A DNA stretch of 64,000 nt. It comes from Sneathiella chinensis. GTDB lineage: Bacteria > Pseudomonadota > Alphaproteobacteria > Sneathiellales > Sneathiellaceae. A program made the translations under genes and the position numbers. The stretch lies in contig NZ_VNWN01000006.1 of assembly GCF_012720115.1 (NCBI RefSeq), forward strand, positions 124,001 to 188,000. Reading direction: 5' to 3'. Below are positions 54,965 to 64,000 of this stretch, piece after piece; the first letter of the stretch is position 1; every line of letters begins with the position of its first letter. The notes beneath the pieces are model-generated. The model saw only the letters and a list, made by a program, of their open reading frames with translations. It made no database searches and was not told where the DNA came from.

Positions 54965-56094
54965 TCGGGTTTTTGAAACGGGACTGGACATTAAGCGGCT
55001 TTCTGGTGTTGGCGCTGGTGTCCTTCACACTGCCTGTCGGTTCAGGAGAGGGGGGAAGACTGTTCTGGACCGGGGAGATGGGGGCACTGATCCTGGGGTT
55101 GATCGGTGTCTCCATTGCCCTTTTTCATCAATGGCGGGGCACGGATGGCCCGGCGGGGGCGCTTTTGGTGTCGCTGGGGGTGATTTTGGGGGCGGCCGGG
55201 TTGTTGCTGCTGATCGATCCTGCATATGAGCAAGGTACGGCGGGACCGGGCCTCTGGCTGTATTTGCTGGCCCTTGGGCTTTATGCGTGGCGGGCCATGG
55301 ACCTTTTGTCGCGAAATGCGACAGGAAAACGGGCGCTGTCCCTGTTGGTGCCCGCCCTGTTCGGGATGTGGCTGATCTATGTCTGGCAGGTGGTGACCAC
55401 CGGTTTTCAGGTGCCGTCGGTCCTGCTTCCAAGCCCGGTGCAGATTGCGGTGGCCTTTGCCGGGCATCTGGATATTCTGGCGGCGGATTTCTACCAGACC
55501 TTCGTCAAGTCGGTTCTTAGCGGCTTTGTCATGGGCTGCGGCGCCGGGTTTCTGGTGGCCATTCTGGTGGACCGGATACCCTTCATGCAACGAGGCTTGT
55601 TACCGCTGGGCTCGCTTGTCAGTGCCATTCCCATTGTGGGGATTGCACCGATCATGGTCATGTGGTTCGGGTTTGACTGGCAGTCCAAGGCGGCGGTTAT
55701 TGTGGTGATGACCTTCTTTCCCATGTTGGTCAACACGCTGGCCGGGCTGGAGGCGACCAGCCATCTGGAAAAGGATCTGATGCGATCCTACGCGGCGTCC
55801 TATTTCCAGACCTTGCTGTTCGTGCGGTTGCCGAACGCCCTGCCGTTTATCTTCAATGCCTTGAAAATCAACTCCACGCTGGCGTTGATCGGGGCCATCG
55901 TGGCGGAGTTTTTCGGCACGCCGATTGTCGGGATGGGGTTCCGCATTTCAACCGAGGTTGGGCGCATGAATGTGGATATCGTCTGGGCCACCATCGCGGT
56001 CGCGGCGCTGGCCGGTTCCCTGTTTTATGGGGGCATTGCCCTGATTGAGCGGAGCCTGACATTCTGGCATCCGTCCTATCGGGGTAAAACGTAA
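54961..56094 (+). CDS. ABC transporter permease 2 of the THI5-type system, with extra N-terminal spans
   Basis: 377 residues. The C-terminal 240 residues are a TauC-like permease with coupling region LMRSYAASYFQTLLFVRLPNALPFI. The N-terminal 140 residues add about four hydrophobic segments (for example FLVLALVSFTLPVG, LILGLIGVSIALF) not found in simple TauC proteins. The two different permeases imply a heterodimeric channel, as in predicted pyrimidine/thiamin-precursor importers. Followed by 96 bases and the binding protein. Confidence 0.9.
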   Translation: MIGFLKRDWTLSGFLVLALVSFTLPVGSGEGGRLFWTGEMGALILGLIGVSIALFHQWRGTDGPAGALLVSLGVILGAAGLLLLIDPAYEQGTAGPGLWLYLLALGLYAWRAMDLLSRNATGKRALSLLVPALFGMWLIYVWQVVTTGFQVPSVLLPSPVQIAVAFAGHLDILAADFYQTFVKSVLSGFVMGCGAGFLVAILVDRIPFMQRGLLPLGSLVSAIPIVGIAPIMVMWFGFDWQSKAAVIVVMTFFPMLVNTLAGLEATSHLEKDLMRSYAASYFQTLLFVRLPNALPFIFNALKINSTLALIGAIVAEFFGTPIVGMGFRISTEVGRMNVDIVWATIAVAALAGSLFYGGIALIERSLTFWHPSYRGKT

Positions 56095-56190
56095 ATCCCG
56101 CTGGGAAATTATAAAAAAATAAAGTAGAAATATCTAAGGGAAGAAACAATTACGAATAAATGATACGTCTGACAGGAGAGGAGAGGTAAA

Positions 56191-57186
56191 ATGAAAAAAC
56201 TCAGCCTATTGGCATCGGCTGCTCTGATGAGTATGGCGGCGGTTACAGCCCAGGCCGCGGATTCATTGACCCTGCAACTGAAATGGGTCACACAGGCCCA
56301 GTTTGCGGGCTATTACGTGGCAAAGGACAAGGGGTTCTATGACGAGGTGGGGCTGGATGTCACCATCAAGCCGGGCGGGCCCGATGTGGCGCCGGCGCAG
56401 GTGCTGGCCGGGGGCGGTGCCGATGTCATTATCGACTGGATGCCCTCCGCATTGGCGACACGGGAAAAGGGGGTTCCTCTCGTCAATATCTCTCAGGTTT
56501 TCTCAAAATCCGGCATGATGCTGACCTGTCGCAAGGACATGGGGATCAGCAGCCCGGATGACTTCAAGGGCAAGACCCTCGGGGTGTGGTTTTACGGTAA
56601 TGAATATCCGTTCCTGTCCTGGATGGACAAGCTGGACCTGAAAACCGACGGGGCCGGCGCGGATATTACGGTGCTGAAGCAGGGCTTTAACGTTGATCCC
56701 CTGCTGCAGAAACAGGCCGCTTGCGTATCAACGATGACCTATAACGAATATTGGCAGGTGATCGATGCAGGCCTGACGCCCGAAGAATTGCAGATCTTCA
56801 AATATGAGGATCAGGGCGTTGCCACACTTGAGGATGGTCTTTATGTCCTCGAAAGCAGCCTGAAGAAAGACGATATGAAGGACAAGCTGGCGCGCTTTGT
56901 CAAAGCCTCGCTGAAGGGCTGGAAATATGCCGTTGAAAACACCGATGAGGCCGCGGATATCGTGCTGGAAAATGACGCGACAGGCGCCCAGACCGAGAAA
57001 CACCAGCGGCGGATGATGAGTGAAATCGCCAAGCTGATTTCAACGGAAAAACTGGGCCGTCTTGACGAAGCTGCCTATGAGCGGACAGTCAAGACATTGC
57101 TGACCGGGAAGTCCGCCCCCGTCATCAGCAAGGAGCCGGTTGGTGCCTTTACCCAGGAAATCTGGGATATGGGGATGGGCATGTAA
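56191..57186 (+). CDS. NMT1/THI5-like ABC substrate-binding protein
   Basis: 331 residues. Sec signal peptide MKKLSLLASAALMSMAAVTAQA, then LTLQLKWVTQAQFAGYYVAKDKGFYDEVGLDVTI, the hallmark of the THI5/NMT1 family (pyrimidine-type ligands such as HMP; related RibY binds riboflavin). GFNVDPLLQKQAACVSTMTYNEYW is also family-typical. In this operon the ligand is probably uracil, thymine, a dihydropyrimidine or a nucleobase precursor. GGAGAGGAG precedes the ATG. Last gene of the transport block, with a strong terminator. Confidence 0.92.
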   Translation: MKKLSLLASAALMSMAAVTAQAADSLTLQLKWVTQAQFAGYYVAKDKGFYDEVGLDVTIKPGGPDVAPAQVLAGGGADVIIDWMPSALATREKGVPLVNISQVFSKSGMMLTCRKDMGISSPDDFKGKTLGVWFYGNEYPFLSWMDKLDLKTDGAGADITVLKQGFNVDPLLQKQAACVSTMTYNEYWQVIDAGLTPEELQIFKYEDQGVATLEDGLYVLESSLKKDDMKDKLARFVKASLKGWKYAVENTDEAADIVLENDATGAQTEKHQRRMMSEIAKLISTEKLGRLDEAAYERTVKTLLTGKSAPVISKEPVGAFTQEIWDMGMGM

Positions 57187-57214
57187 GGCCTGCCCTGATC
57201 CGAAAATGAAGAAG

Positions 57215-57246
57215 AAAAGGGAGTGTCTCGGCACTCCCTTTTTTTT
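57215..57246 (+). terminator. Rho-independent terminator after the THI5-like operon
   Basis: AAAAGGGAGTG (57215-57225) pairs with CACTCCCTTTT (57232 onwards) around TCTCGG, and eight Ts end the structure. Confidence 0.93.
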
Positions 57247-57372
57247 GTGCCAATGGGGGATTAGGGATCGGCGGGGGGTGGACTTTCAGAATTCCTGATC
57301 CAGCCTTTTAGGGGAAGTCCCGGTTCATGGTGCCGCGTAATGCCGTTTGTTTTTTGCCGGGGAAAACGGGGG

Positions 57373-57388
57373 GATCAAGGGGTTGATC
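57373..57388. promoter_or_regulatory. Small dyad upstream of the sulfite dehydrogenase gene
   Basis: GATCAA-GGGG-TTGATC, a perfect 6+4+6 inverted repeat, 110 bases before sorA. It may be a regulator site; no consensus recognised. Confidence 0.35.
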
Positions 57389-57497
57389 ACCCACAGACGG
57401 CATAAAAAAACGGGGCAGGGAATAATTGTTGTTGCTGACCCGTTAATCCTGAAACCGGCATTTTGCCATGAACCGTTCGTGTAGGAGAGGGAGCGAC

Positions 57498-58808
57498 ATG
57501 CAGAAAAAACCAAACAGCACAGAAGAGTATCAGAGCCTTTTTGAGGCTTATGAAAAGGACCCGGCACAGGCCGACCTTGATTTCCTTGGCCGGGTTCCGT
57601 ACAAGGATCGCCGCGGCTTTCTGAAAGGGGCCGGTCTTGCGGCCCTTGGCGGGCTTCTGGGGGCGTCCATTCCGTTCCATCGGAATTTCCCGTCCGGCCT
57701 GATCCCGGTGGCCCTTGCCGATGAGGCAGGCCCGCTTGCTGGCAAGGATGGTCTGACATTGCTCAATGACCGGCCGGTGAACGCGGAAACCCCGCCGCAT
57801 CTGCTGGACGATGCCATCACCCCGACCAACCGTCACTTCATCCGGAATAACGGTATTCCGCCGGAGCAGGTTGACCCGGATAGCTGGAAACTGACCATCG
57901 ATGGTCTGGTGGATACACCGCTGGAACTGACCATTGCCGACCTCAAGTCCAAGTTTGAAGTTGTCACCATGGCCCTGACCATTGAATGCGGCGGCAACGG
58001 CCGGGCGTTCTTCAATCCTCCGGCGAAGGGTAACCAGTGGACCTATGGCGCGGTGGCCTGTTCCAACTGGACAGGGGTGCGCCTGAAAGACGTTCTGGAA
58101 GCCGCCGGTGTCAAGGACGAAGCGATCTATACAGCCCATGAAGGGGCGGACATGCACCTTTCCATGGCGGAAGGCAAGCTGCCCATTTCCCGCGGTATGC
58201 CGATCGAGAAAGCCCTGACCGATGACATCCTGATTGCGTTCGAGATGAACGGCGAGGCCCTTCACCCCATGAACGGGGCGCCGCTGCGTCTGGTTGTTCC
58301 GGGCTGGCCGGGTTCCTGTTCCCAGAAATGGCTGACCCGCATTTACCTGCGCGATATCGTGCATGATGGTCCGAAAATGACCGGTACGTCCTATCGTGTC
58401 CCGAACCATCCGGTTGAACCCGGCGAGAAGGTGGACAAGAAGGATTTCGACATTATCGAAAGAATGCCGGTGAAATCCCTGATTACTGCCCCGGCAACAA
58501 ATGCGTCCGTGGCCGAAGGGGATATCGAGGTTCGCGGTCATGCCTGGTCCGGGGACCGGGCGATTTCCGCCGTGGATATCTCCATCGATTTCGGTGCCAC
58601 CTGGCAAAAGGCCGAACTGGATGCACCGGTGAATTCCGGGGCGTGGCAGAACTGGCGGGCGGCGGTCAAGCTGCCGGTCAAGGGCTATTACGAAATCTGG
58701 GCGCGGGCAACCGACGATCAGGGCGAAGCCCAACCGCATGCCATCAACTGGAACCCGAAAGGGTACCTGAATAACAGCATGCACCGCGTCGCGGTCCGTT
58801 ACGCATAA
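57498..58808 (+). CDS. sorA: Sulfite dehydrogenase, molybdopterin subunit (SorA type)
   Basis: 436 residues from the ATG at 57498 (GGAGAGGGAG upstream). A Tat signal is seen at residues 37-60 (DRRGFLKGAGLAALGGLLG), so the cofactor-loaded enzyme is exported. The sulfite oxidase fold has the Mo-ligand Cys164 in TIECGGNGRA, HEGADMHLS and GWPGSCSQKWLTR, then a C-terminal dimerisation Ig-like domain. It oxidises sulfite to sulfate in the periplasm, passing electrons to the cytochrome encoded next. No sulfonate-degradation genes are seen here that would supply sulfite. Confidence 0.9.
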   Translation: MQKKPNSTEEYQSLFEAYEKDPAQADLDFLGRVPYKDRRGFLKGAGLAALGGLLGASIPFHRNFPSGLIPVALADEAGPLAGKDGLTLLNDRPVNAETPPHLLDDAITPTNRHFIRNNGIPPEQVDPDSWKLTIDGLVDTPLELTIADLKSKFEVVTMALTIECGGNGRAFFNPPAKGNQWTYGAVACSNWTGVRLKDVLEAAGVKDEAIYTAHEGADMHLSMAEGKLPISRGMPIEKALTDDILIAFEMNGEALHPMNGAPLRLVVPGWPGSCSQKWLTRIYLRDIVHDGPKMTGTSYRVPNHPVEPGEKVDKKDFDIIERMPVKSLITAPATNASVAEGDIEVRGHAWSGDRAISAVDISIDFGATWQKAELDAPVNSGAWQNWRAAVKLPVKGYYEIWARATDDQGEAQPHAINWNPKGYLNNSMHRVAVRYA

Positions 58809-58828
58809 TCAAAAGTTTATTTTATATC

Positions 58829-58853
58829 GGGCGGTGGTCATGGATCACCGCCC
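58829..58853 (+). other. Intercistronic stem-loop between sorA and sorB
   Basis: GGGCGGTG (58829-58836) pairs with CACCGCCC (58846-58853). The following sequence is only weakly T-rich, so it may be an attenuator or an mRNA-stabilising hairpin. Confidence 0.5.
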
Positions 58854-58881
58854 TTCCTTGTATTGTTTGGAGTATGGAATA

Positions 58882-59202
58882 GTGAAAATTTTCGCAACTG
58901 CATTTGCCGCAGGCCTGTTGGCCGTCGCCCATGTCAGCCCCGGCCTGGCCGATGACGAGCCGGAATTCGGGGTGCTGGTGGAAAAGCCGGGCGTTGAGGA
59001 AACCTTTATCTATTGCACGGCCTGTCATTCAGAACGGATCGTGGCGCAGCAGGGATTGACCCGGAAGGACTGGATCGATTTGCTGGAATGGATGGTGGAC
59101 GAGCAGGAGATGGAACCGATCGAGGAGCCGGATTACACCATCATCATTGATTATCTTGCGACCTATTATAATACGGACCGGCCGAATTTCCCCGGAAAGT
59201 AA
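58882..59202 (+). CDS. sorB: Monoheme cytochrome c, SorB-like electron acceptor
   Basis: 106 residues from a GTG at 58882 with GGAG upstream; an earlier in-frame ATG (58834) lies in the intercistronic hairpin and is unlikely. The signal peptide VKIFATAFAAGLLAVAHVSPGLA is followed by a heme-binding motif CTACH (Cys45, Cys48, His49); a Met ligand is probably in MVDEQEM. The small size, one heme and position after sorA match the SorB subunit of sulfite dehydrogenases. Confidence 0.87.
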   Translation: MKIFATAFAAGLLAVAHVSPGLADDEPEFGVLVEKPGVEETFIYCTACHSERIVAQQGLTRKDWIDLLEWMVDEQEMEPIEEPDYTIIIDYLATYYNTDRPNFPGK

Positions 59203-59209
59203 CAAAAAT

Positions 59210-59247
59210 GGCCCGGCCACCCTTGAAAGTGCCGGGCCCTTTTTTTG
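59210..59247 (+). terminator. Rho-independent terminator of sorAB
   Basis: GGCCCGGCCAC (59210-59220) pairs with GTGCCGGGCC (59229-59238) with one bulged C, followed by eight Ts. It ends 4 bases before the convergent anti-sigma stop. Confidence 0.93.
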
Positions 59248-59250
59248 AGG

Positions 59251-60054
59251 CTAGGCGCAAGGCCGGGATTTGGCGTAAGTCTCCTGCATGGCCATGCGAA
59301 GCGGCTCCAGCGGTTCGGCATTGCGGCCGGTTTCCTCTTTCGCATAATCAAGGATGGTTTGAAACCGTTCCGGGTCCATACCCGATGCCATCATGTGAAA
59401 TGTAAATTCCCCATGACGCCAGTCGGCCGTTCTGAGGCCTGCCAGCGTTGCCGAGGCGGGGGCATCGGTGCCGCCGGGCTGTTGCGCTGCGACAAGGGTC
59501 AGCTGACACCCGTTGCGCCCCCGGTAATGCATGGCCACAACATCCCGTCCGTCTTCCGTGTCCAGAACCACATCCGCCAGAACCAGCGCCGACGCATAAA
59601 GATCGGGTATGGTGAACCGGGTGTTGCCAACGCTGGAAACCATCAGGCGGGGGCCGGTTTCGGGTAACAGATAGGTCTTGCCGGAAAAGGCCGTGTGGTA
59701 ATCCGCCGGGGTCTTGTGGGGGGCGGTGTCGATCATGCCATCCCAGACAAGCCACGATGCCCCGATTGCCGAGGCCAGCAGAACCGCCGCGGCCCATCGC
59801 CGGACGGAGGGCCGGACAGGCAGCTTGTCCCTGAACGGTTGCCGTGGCCGGGATGGTTGTTCTTCCGGGATGGGGGCCATATCCATCCGGCCCATGGCAC
59901 CAAGCCCCGTTTTCAGGGCCAGCAATCGTTTTTGTTCTATCCGAAGGTCGGGACGGACCGTCAAAAGCCGTTCAAAGGCGACGTGGGACTGTTCGTCCAG
60001 TTCCCCGTCCAGATAGGCGTTCAATTGCTCCCATTCGGTGTCAGTTATTGCCAT
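59251..60054 (-). CDS. Anti-sigma factor, membrane-anchored
   Basis: 267 residues. N-terminal helical anti-sigma-like domain (WEQLNAYLDGELDEQSHVAFERLL), one membrane span at about 86-105 (WAAAVLLASAIGASWLVW), and a periplasmic C-terminal domain. It overlaps the ECF sigma gene by 14 bases, the usual pairing, so it should hold that sigma factor at the membrane. The N-terminal domain has no Cys, so the HxxxCxxC zinc-binding site of ChrR/RsrA types is absent and a redox trigger there is unlikely; release may need proteolysis. Confidence 0.85.
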   Translation of the reverse strand: MAITDTEWEQLNAYLDGELDEQSHVAFERLLTVRPDLRIEQKRLLALKTGLGAMGRMDMAPIPEEQPSRPRQPFRDKLPVRPSVRRWAAAVLLASAIGASWLVWDGMIDTAPHKTPADYHTAFSGKTYLLPETGPRLMVSSVGNTRFTIPDLYASALVLADVVLDTEDGRDVVAMHYRGRNGCQLTLVAAQQPGGTDAPASATLAGLRTADWRHGEFTFHMMASGMDPERFQTILDYAKEETGRNAEPLEPLRMAMQETYAKSRPCA

Positions 60055-60568
60055 TACCGCTACTCTTCACTCTTGGCTCAAAGGGCCGAATATTTGTCTC
60101 TTCGATCCGGGACAGCATGGCCCGGCGTGCCCGGCTGATCCGGCTCATTACCGTGCCTTGTGGAATGTCCAGAACCACCGCCGCTTCGGCATATTTCAGG
60201 CCGAGGACATCAATCAGGTACAGGATCTCGCGATCTGTGGCACTGACCTGGGTCAATGCCTGCCGTACAAGGATTTCCTCGATCACGGTGGGCGTGTGAG
60301 GCTCACACTCAGACAGTAAACGTGCCTGATCGCTGGAATATTCCGAACGCACCCGATCTTTTCTCAATCCATCAATATAAAGGTTGCGGATAATCCGAAA
60401 CATCCACGGCCGCAAATCCCTGATATCCTCAGGCACCCGTTTCGCAGACAGGGCGTTCTTGACGGCTTCCTGCGCCAGATCATCGGCCAGATCCCCGTTC
60501 TTGGACAAGGCAGTGGCATAGGCCTTCAGCTCTGGCAGAAGCAGTAGTATTTTTTTGCGCAAGGACAT
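60041..60568 (-). CDS. ECF-type RNA polymerase sigma factor
   Basis: 175 residues from the ATG at 60568; the open frame upstream is not conserved in type. Region 2 is seen in LADDLAQEAVKNALSAKRVP and RPWMFRIIRNLYIDGLRK, region 4 in LTQVSATDREILYLIDVLGLKYAEAAVVLDIPQGTVMSRISRARRAM. No sigma 1.1/3 regions, as expected for ECF sigma factors. It is controlled by the anti-sigma encoded 3'. Target genes cannot be read off; the neighbouring binding-protein gene is divergent and close. No convincing ribosome binding site. Confidence 0.92.
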   Translation of the reverse strand: MSLRKKILLLLPELKAYATALSKNGDLADDLAQEAVKNALSAKRVPEDIRDLRPWMFRIIRNLYIDGLRKDRVRSEYSSDQARLLSECEPHTPTVIEEILVRQALTQVSATDREILYLIDVLGLKYAEAAVVLDIPQGTVMSRISRARRAMLSRIEETNIRPFEPRVKSSGNGNN

Positions 60569-60725
60569 GCCCAGATATAATAACAGATTACCCGGTTTGA
60601 CCAGAAGAAATACATCCCGCCCCAAGGGAGAGAACAGAAGGCGGGAAGGGGAATAGAGGGGTTTGCCATACCCGTATTTCGCGCTATATTTATAATTAAA
60701 TAATATTATCATGAGGGCGCATGTT

Positions 60726-61457
60726 ATGAAGGCAGTCTGGCAACAGATGCAGGGGGGCGGTATTTTTGTCGCCGCGTTTCTTATCGTGTGCGGGGGCGCC
60801 CTTTTTGGTCCCGCAGCACAGGCCGAGGAACACAAGGCGGGCGTTGTGATTGGCCAGATCCGGGAATCGCCCTTGCAGGAGAGAATTCGTCCGGGCATTC
60901 AGGAGCTTTATGACCGGATCGGGATTGAGGCCGAATTTATGCTGCTGCCCTCCAAACGGGCACTGGTCATGACCAACGCAGGGGAGTTGGATGCCGAGAT
61001 TTTCAGGGTCGCCAAGGCGGCGCGGCGCTATCCCAACCTGCGCCGTGTGCCGACGGAAGTCACGGAATTTACCGGGCGGGCTTTCTTTATAAAGGATTTG
61101 CAGGTCGATAGCTGGGATGCGCTTGAAGGGTTGCGGGTCGGTATTGTTCACGGGGCGGTCTGGGCGGAAGAAGGAACCCGGGGCCGCAAGGTTGTCCGCA
61201 CTGAAACCCTGTTCCGGCTGCTGGAGCGTCTGGTGAACGGCAGTGTGGATGTGGCAATTTCCACCCACGGGTCGGTTATGACGATGATTGAAACCAGTTA
61301 CCCGGACAAGGGCATAAAATACGGGGCGCCGCTGAACAGGACGCCCGTCTACCATTATGTGCACAAGGATCTGGAATATCTGGTGCCCAAGCTGGATCAG
61401 GTGATCCGGGAAATGAAGCGGGAAGGGGTGTTCGATCGGTTGACCGGCCCCCTTTGA
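60726..61457 (+). CDS. Periplasmic substrate-binding protein, SBP family 3 type
   Basis: 243 residues from the ATG at 60726 (GAGGG at 8 bases). A signal peptide (GIFVAAFLIVCGGALFGPAAQA) is followed by VVIGQIRESPLQERIRPGIQELYDRIGIEAEFMLLPSKRA, as in polar-amino-acid-type binding proteins. LEGLRVGIVHGAVWAEEGT and VDVAISTHGSVMTMIE continue the two-lobe pattern. No permease or ATPase is adjacent, so it may work as a sensor or with a remote transporter. It is divergent from the ECF sigma gene. Confidence 0.85.
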   Translation: MKAVWQQMQGGGIFVAAFLIVCGGALFGPAAQAEEHKAGVVIGQIRESPLQERIRPGIQELYDRIGIEAEFMLLPSKRALVMTNAGELDAEIFRVAKAARRYPNLRRVPTEVTEFTGRAFFIKDLQVDSWDALEGLRVGIVHGAVWAEEGTRGRKVVRTETLFRLLERLVNGSVDVAISTHGSVMTMIETSYPDKGIKYGAPLNRTPVYHYVHKDLEYLVPKLDQVIREMKREGVFDRLTGPL

Positions 61458-61490
61458 GCGGCAAAGACGGCAGTGGCCTTCCCCCTCTCC

Positions 61491-61520
61491 AAAAAAAAGC
61501 CCCCGTTAAAAAACGGGGGC
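61491..61520 (-). terminator. Rho-independent terminator of hydA
   Basis: On the minus strand GCCCCCGTT pairs with AACGGGGGC and eight Ts follow (plus-strand A-run at 61491-61498). Placed 14 bases after the hydA stop. Confidence 0.95.
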
Positions 61521-61533
61521 AGTAAGAAGGGAC

Positions 61534-63154
<1,621 letters not shown>

Positions 63155-63195
63155 AAAGTTATTTTCCGCAGAAATACAGGGGATGGGAGGGACAC

Positions 63196-64000
63196 ATGAC
63201 CCATGTAAAGGCAGGTTTGATCCAGCTTGGGCTGAAGGGGAATACGGATATGTCCCCAAAAGAGATCAGCGATTTGATGATCGAGGCCCATATTCCGTAT
63301 ATCGAGGAGGCCGGGCGGCAGGGGGTGCAGGTTCTCTCTTTTCAGGAGGTGTTCAACCAACCCTATTTCTGCCCGTCGCAGGATGCCAAATGGTATGCCG
63401 CCGCCGAAAAGGTGCCGGACGGCCCAACGGTCAACCTGATGAAGGAATATGCCCGCAAATATAACATGGTCATTGTGGTCCCGATCTATGAGGAGGAAAA
63501 GACCGGGATTTACTACAACACGGCGGCGGTGATCGATGCGGACGGGACTTACCTTGGCAAATACCGCAAAACCCACATTCCGCAGGTGGCCGGGTTCTGG
63601 GAGAAATTCTTTTTCCGGCCCGGCAATTCCGGCTGGCCGGTATTCGAAACCGCCTATTGCAAGCTGGGGGTTTATATCTGTTATGACCGGCATTTCCCGG
63701 AAGGTTGGCGGGCGCTGGCGTTGAACGGGGCGGAATATATCGTCAATCCGTCCGCCACCGTGAAAGGGGTCAGCCAGTATCTGTGGGAGTTGGAACAGCC
63801 GGCATCGGCCGTGGCCAACGGGGTCTATATCGGCGCGACCAACCGTGTCGGGACCGAGGCACCATGGAATATCGGCGAGTTTTACGGCTCATCCTATATC
63901 GTCAATCCGCGGGGCGAACTGATTGCCCAAGCCTCGGAGGATCAGGATGAACTGGTCGTGGCCGACATGGATATGGGGATGATCCGGGAAATCCGTAATA
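63196..64000 (+). CDS. Nitrilase-superfamily beta-ureidopropionase, 3' end cut by the window
   Basis: The frame is open from the ATG at 63196 (GGGAGG upstream) to the window edge, 268 residues of a protein that is usually about 290-300. The catalytic Glu51 (LSFQEVFNQ), Lys125 (KYRKTHIPQV) and Cys162 (VYICYDRHFPEGWRAL) form the carbon-nitrogen hydrolase triad, and the PNxSATVKG-like segment is typical of N-carbamoyl-beta-alanine amidohydrolases. It would finish reductive pyrimidine breakdown, duplicating the role proposed for the M20 enzyme encoded at 51.9 kb. Not related in fold to that enzyme. Confidence 0.92.
   Translation, partial: MTHVKAGLIQLGLKGNTDMSPKEISDLMIEAHIPYIEEAGRQGVQVLSFQEVFNQPYFCPSQDAKWYAAAEKVPDGPTVNLMKEYARKYNMVIVVPIYEEEKTGIYYNTAAVIDADGTYLGKYRKTHIPQVAGFWEKFFFRPGNSGWPVFETAYCKLGVYICYDRHFPEGWRALALNGAEYIVNPSATVKGVSQYLWELEQPASAVANGVYIGATNRVGTEAPWNIGEFYGSSYIVNPRGELIAQASEDQDELVVADMDMGMIREIRN

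Overview
The window looks like a chromosomal segment of a GC-rich, probably aquatic or marine alphaproteobacterium. The support is the order Rrf2-sufBCDS-sufU-sufT-sufA, a liv operon carrying a small DUF6867-type membrane protein, a che operon with CheD and STAS genes, RutR-type control of reductive pyrimidine breakdown, and a SorAB-type sulfite dehydrogenase. I cannot name the genus. I saw no tRNA, rRNA, CRISPR array, transposase or phage gene, so this reads as ordinary chromosome with several accessory catabolic blocks.

Layout. 1-4.6 kb: end of a VOC-fold gene, then a leftward amino-sugar cluster (alpha/beta hydrolase, sulfatase-like enzyme, GlcNAc kinase, nagA). 4.8-20.7 kb: a thirteen-gene leftward signalling operon. 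It starts STAS-cheY-cheA-cheW-MCP-cheR-cheD-cheB-soluble MCP and continues into a second STAS gene, a receiver-PP2C phosphatase, a pseudoreceiver-HATPase switch protein and an HPt-containing hybrid kinase. 20.7-23 kb: a possible small RNA, rluA and an acyl-CoA dehydrogenase. 23.4-29.1 kb: a peptide-type ABC transporter with a Tat-exported binding protein and a double ATPase. 29.2-36.6 kb: an uncharacterised membrane protein and the leftward SUF iron-sulfur operon, headed by an Rrf2 regulator with a large dyad upstream. 36.9-42.4 kb: rightward branched-chain amino-acid type ABC transporter (livHMGF, DUF6867, livK). 42.6-47.7 kb: DUF169 protein, methyltransferase, GGCT-like protein, trhO, uup. 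47.7-64 kb: a RutR-type regulator and a dispersed reductive pyrimidine catabolism locus (preT, preA, M20 amidohydrolase, THI5-like ABC transporter, dihydropyrimidinase, nitrilase-type beta-ureidopropionase cut by the window edge). The two halves of that locus are separated by sorAB, an ECF sigma/anti-sigma pair and a periplasmic binding protein.

How the parts work together. PreTA would reduce uracil/thymine, the dihydropyrimidinase would open the ring, and one or both amidohydrolases would release the beta-amino acid, CO2 and ammonia. The THI5-like transporter probably imports a pyrimidine or precursor. Three near-identical 16-bp palindromes matching the RutR operator lie upstream of rutR, upstream of preT and between hydA and the nitrilase gene, tying the halves into one regulon. 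In the che block, the added phosphatase/STAS/HATPase/HPt genes have the components of the HptB-HsbR-HsbA partner-switching pathway of Pseudomonas aeruginosa, split into separate genes and joined to a full chemosensory array.
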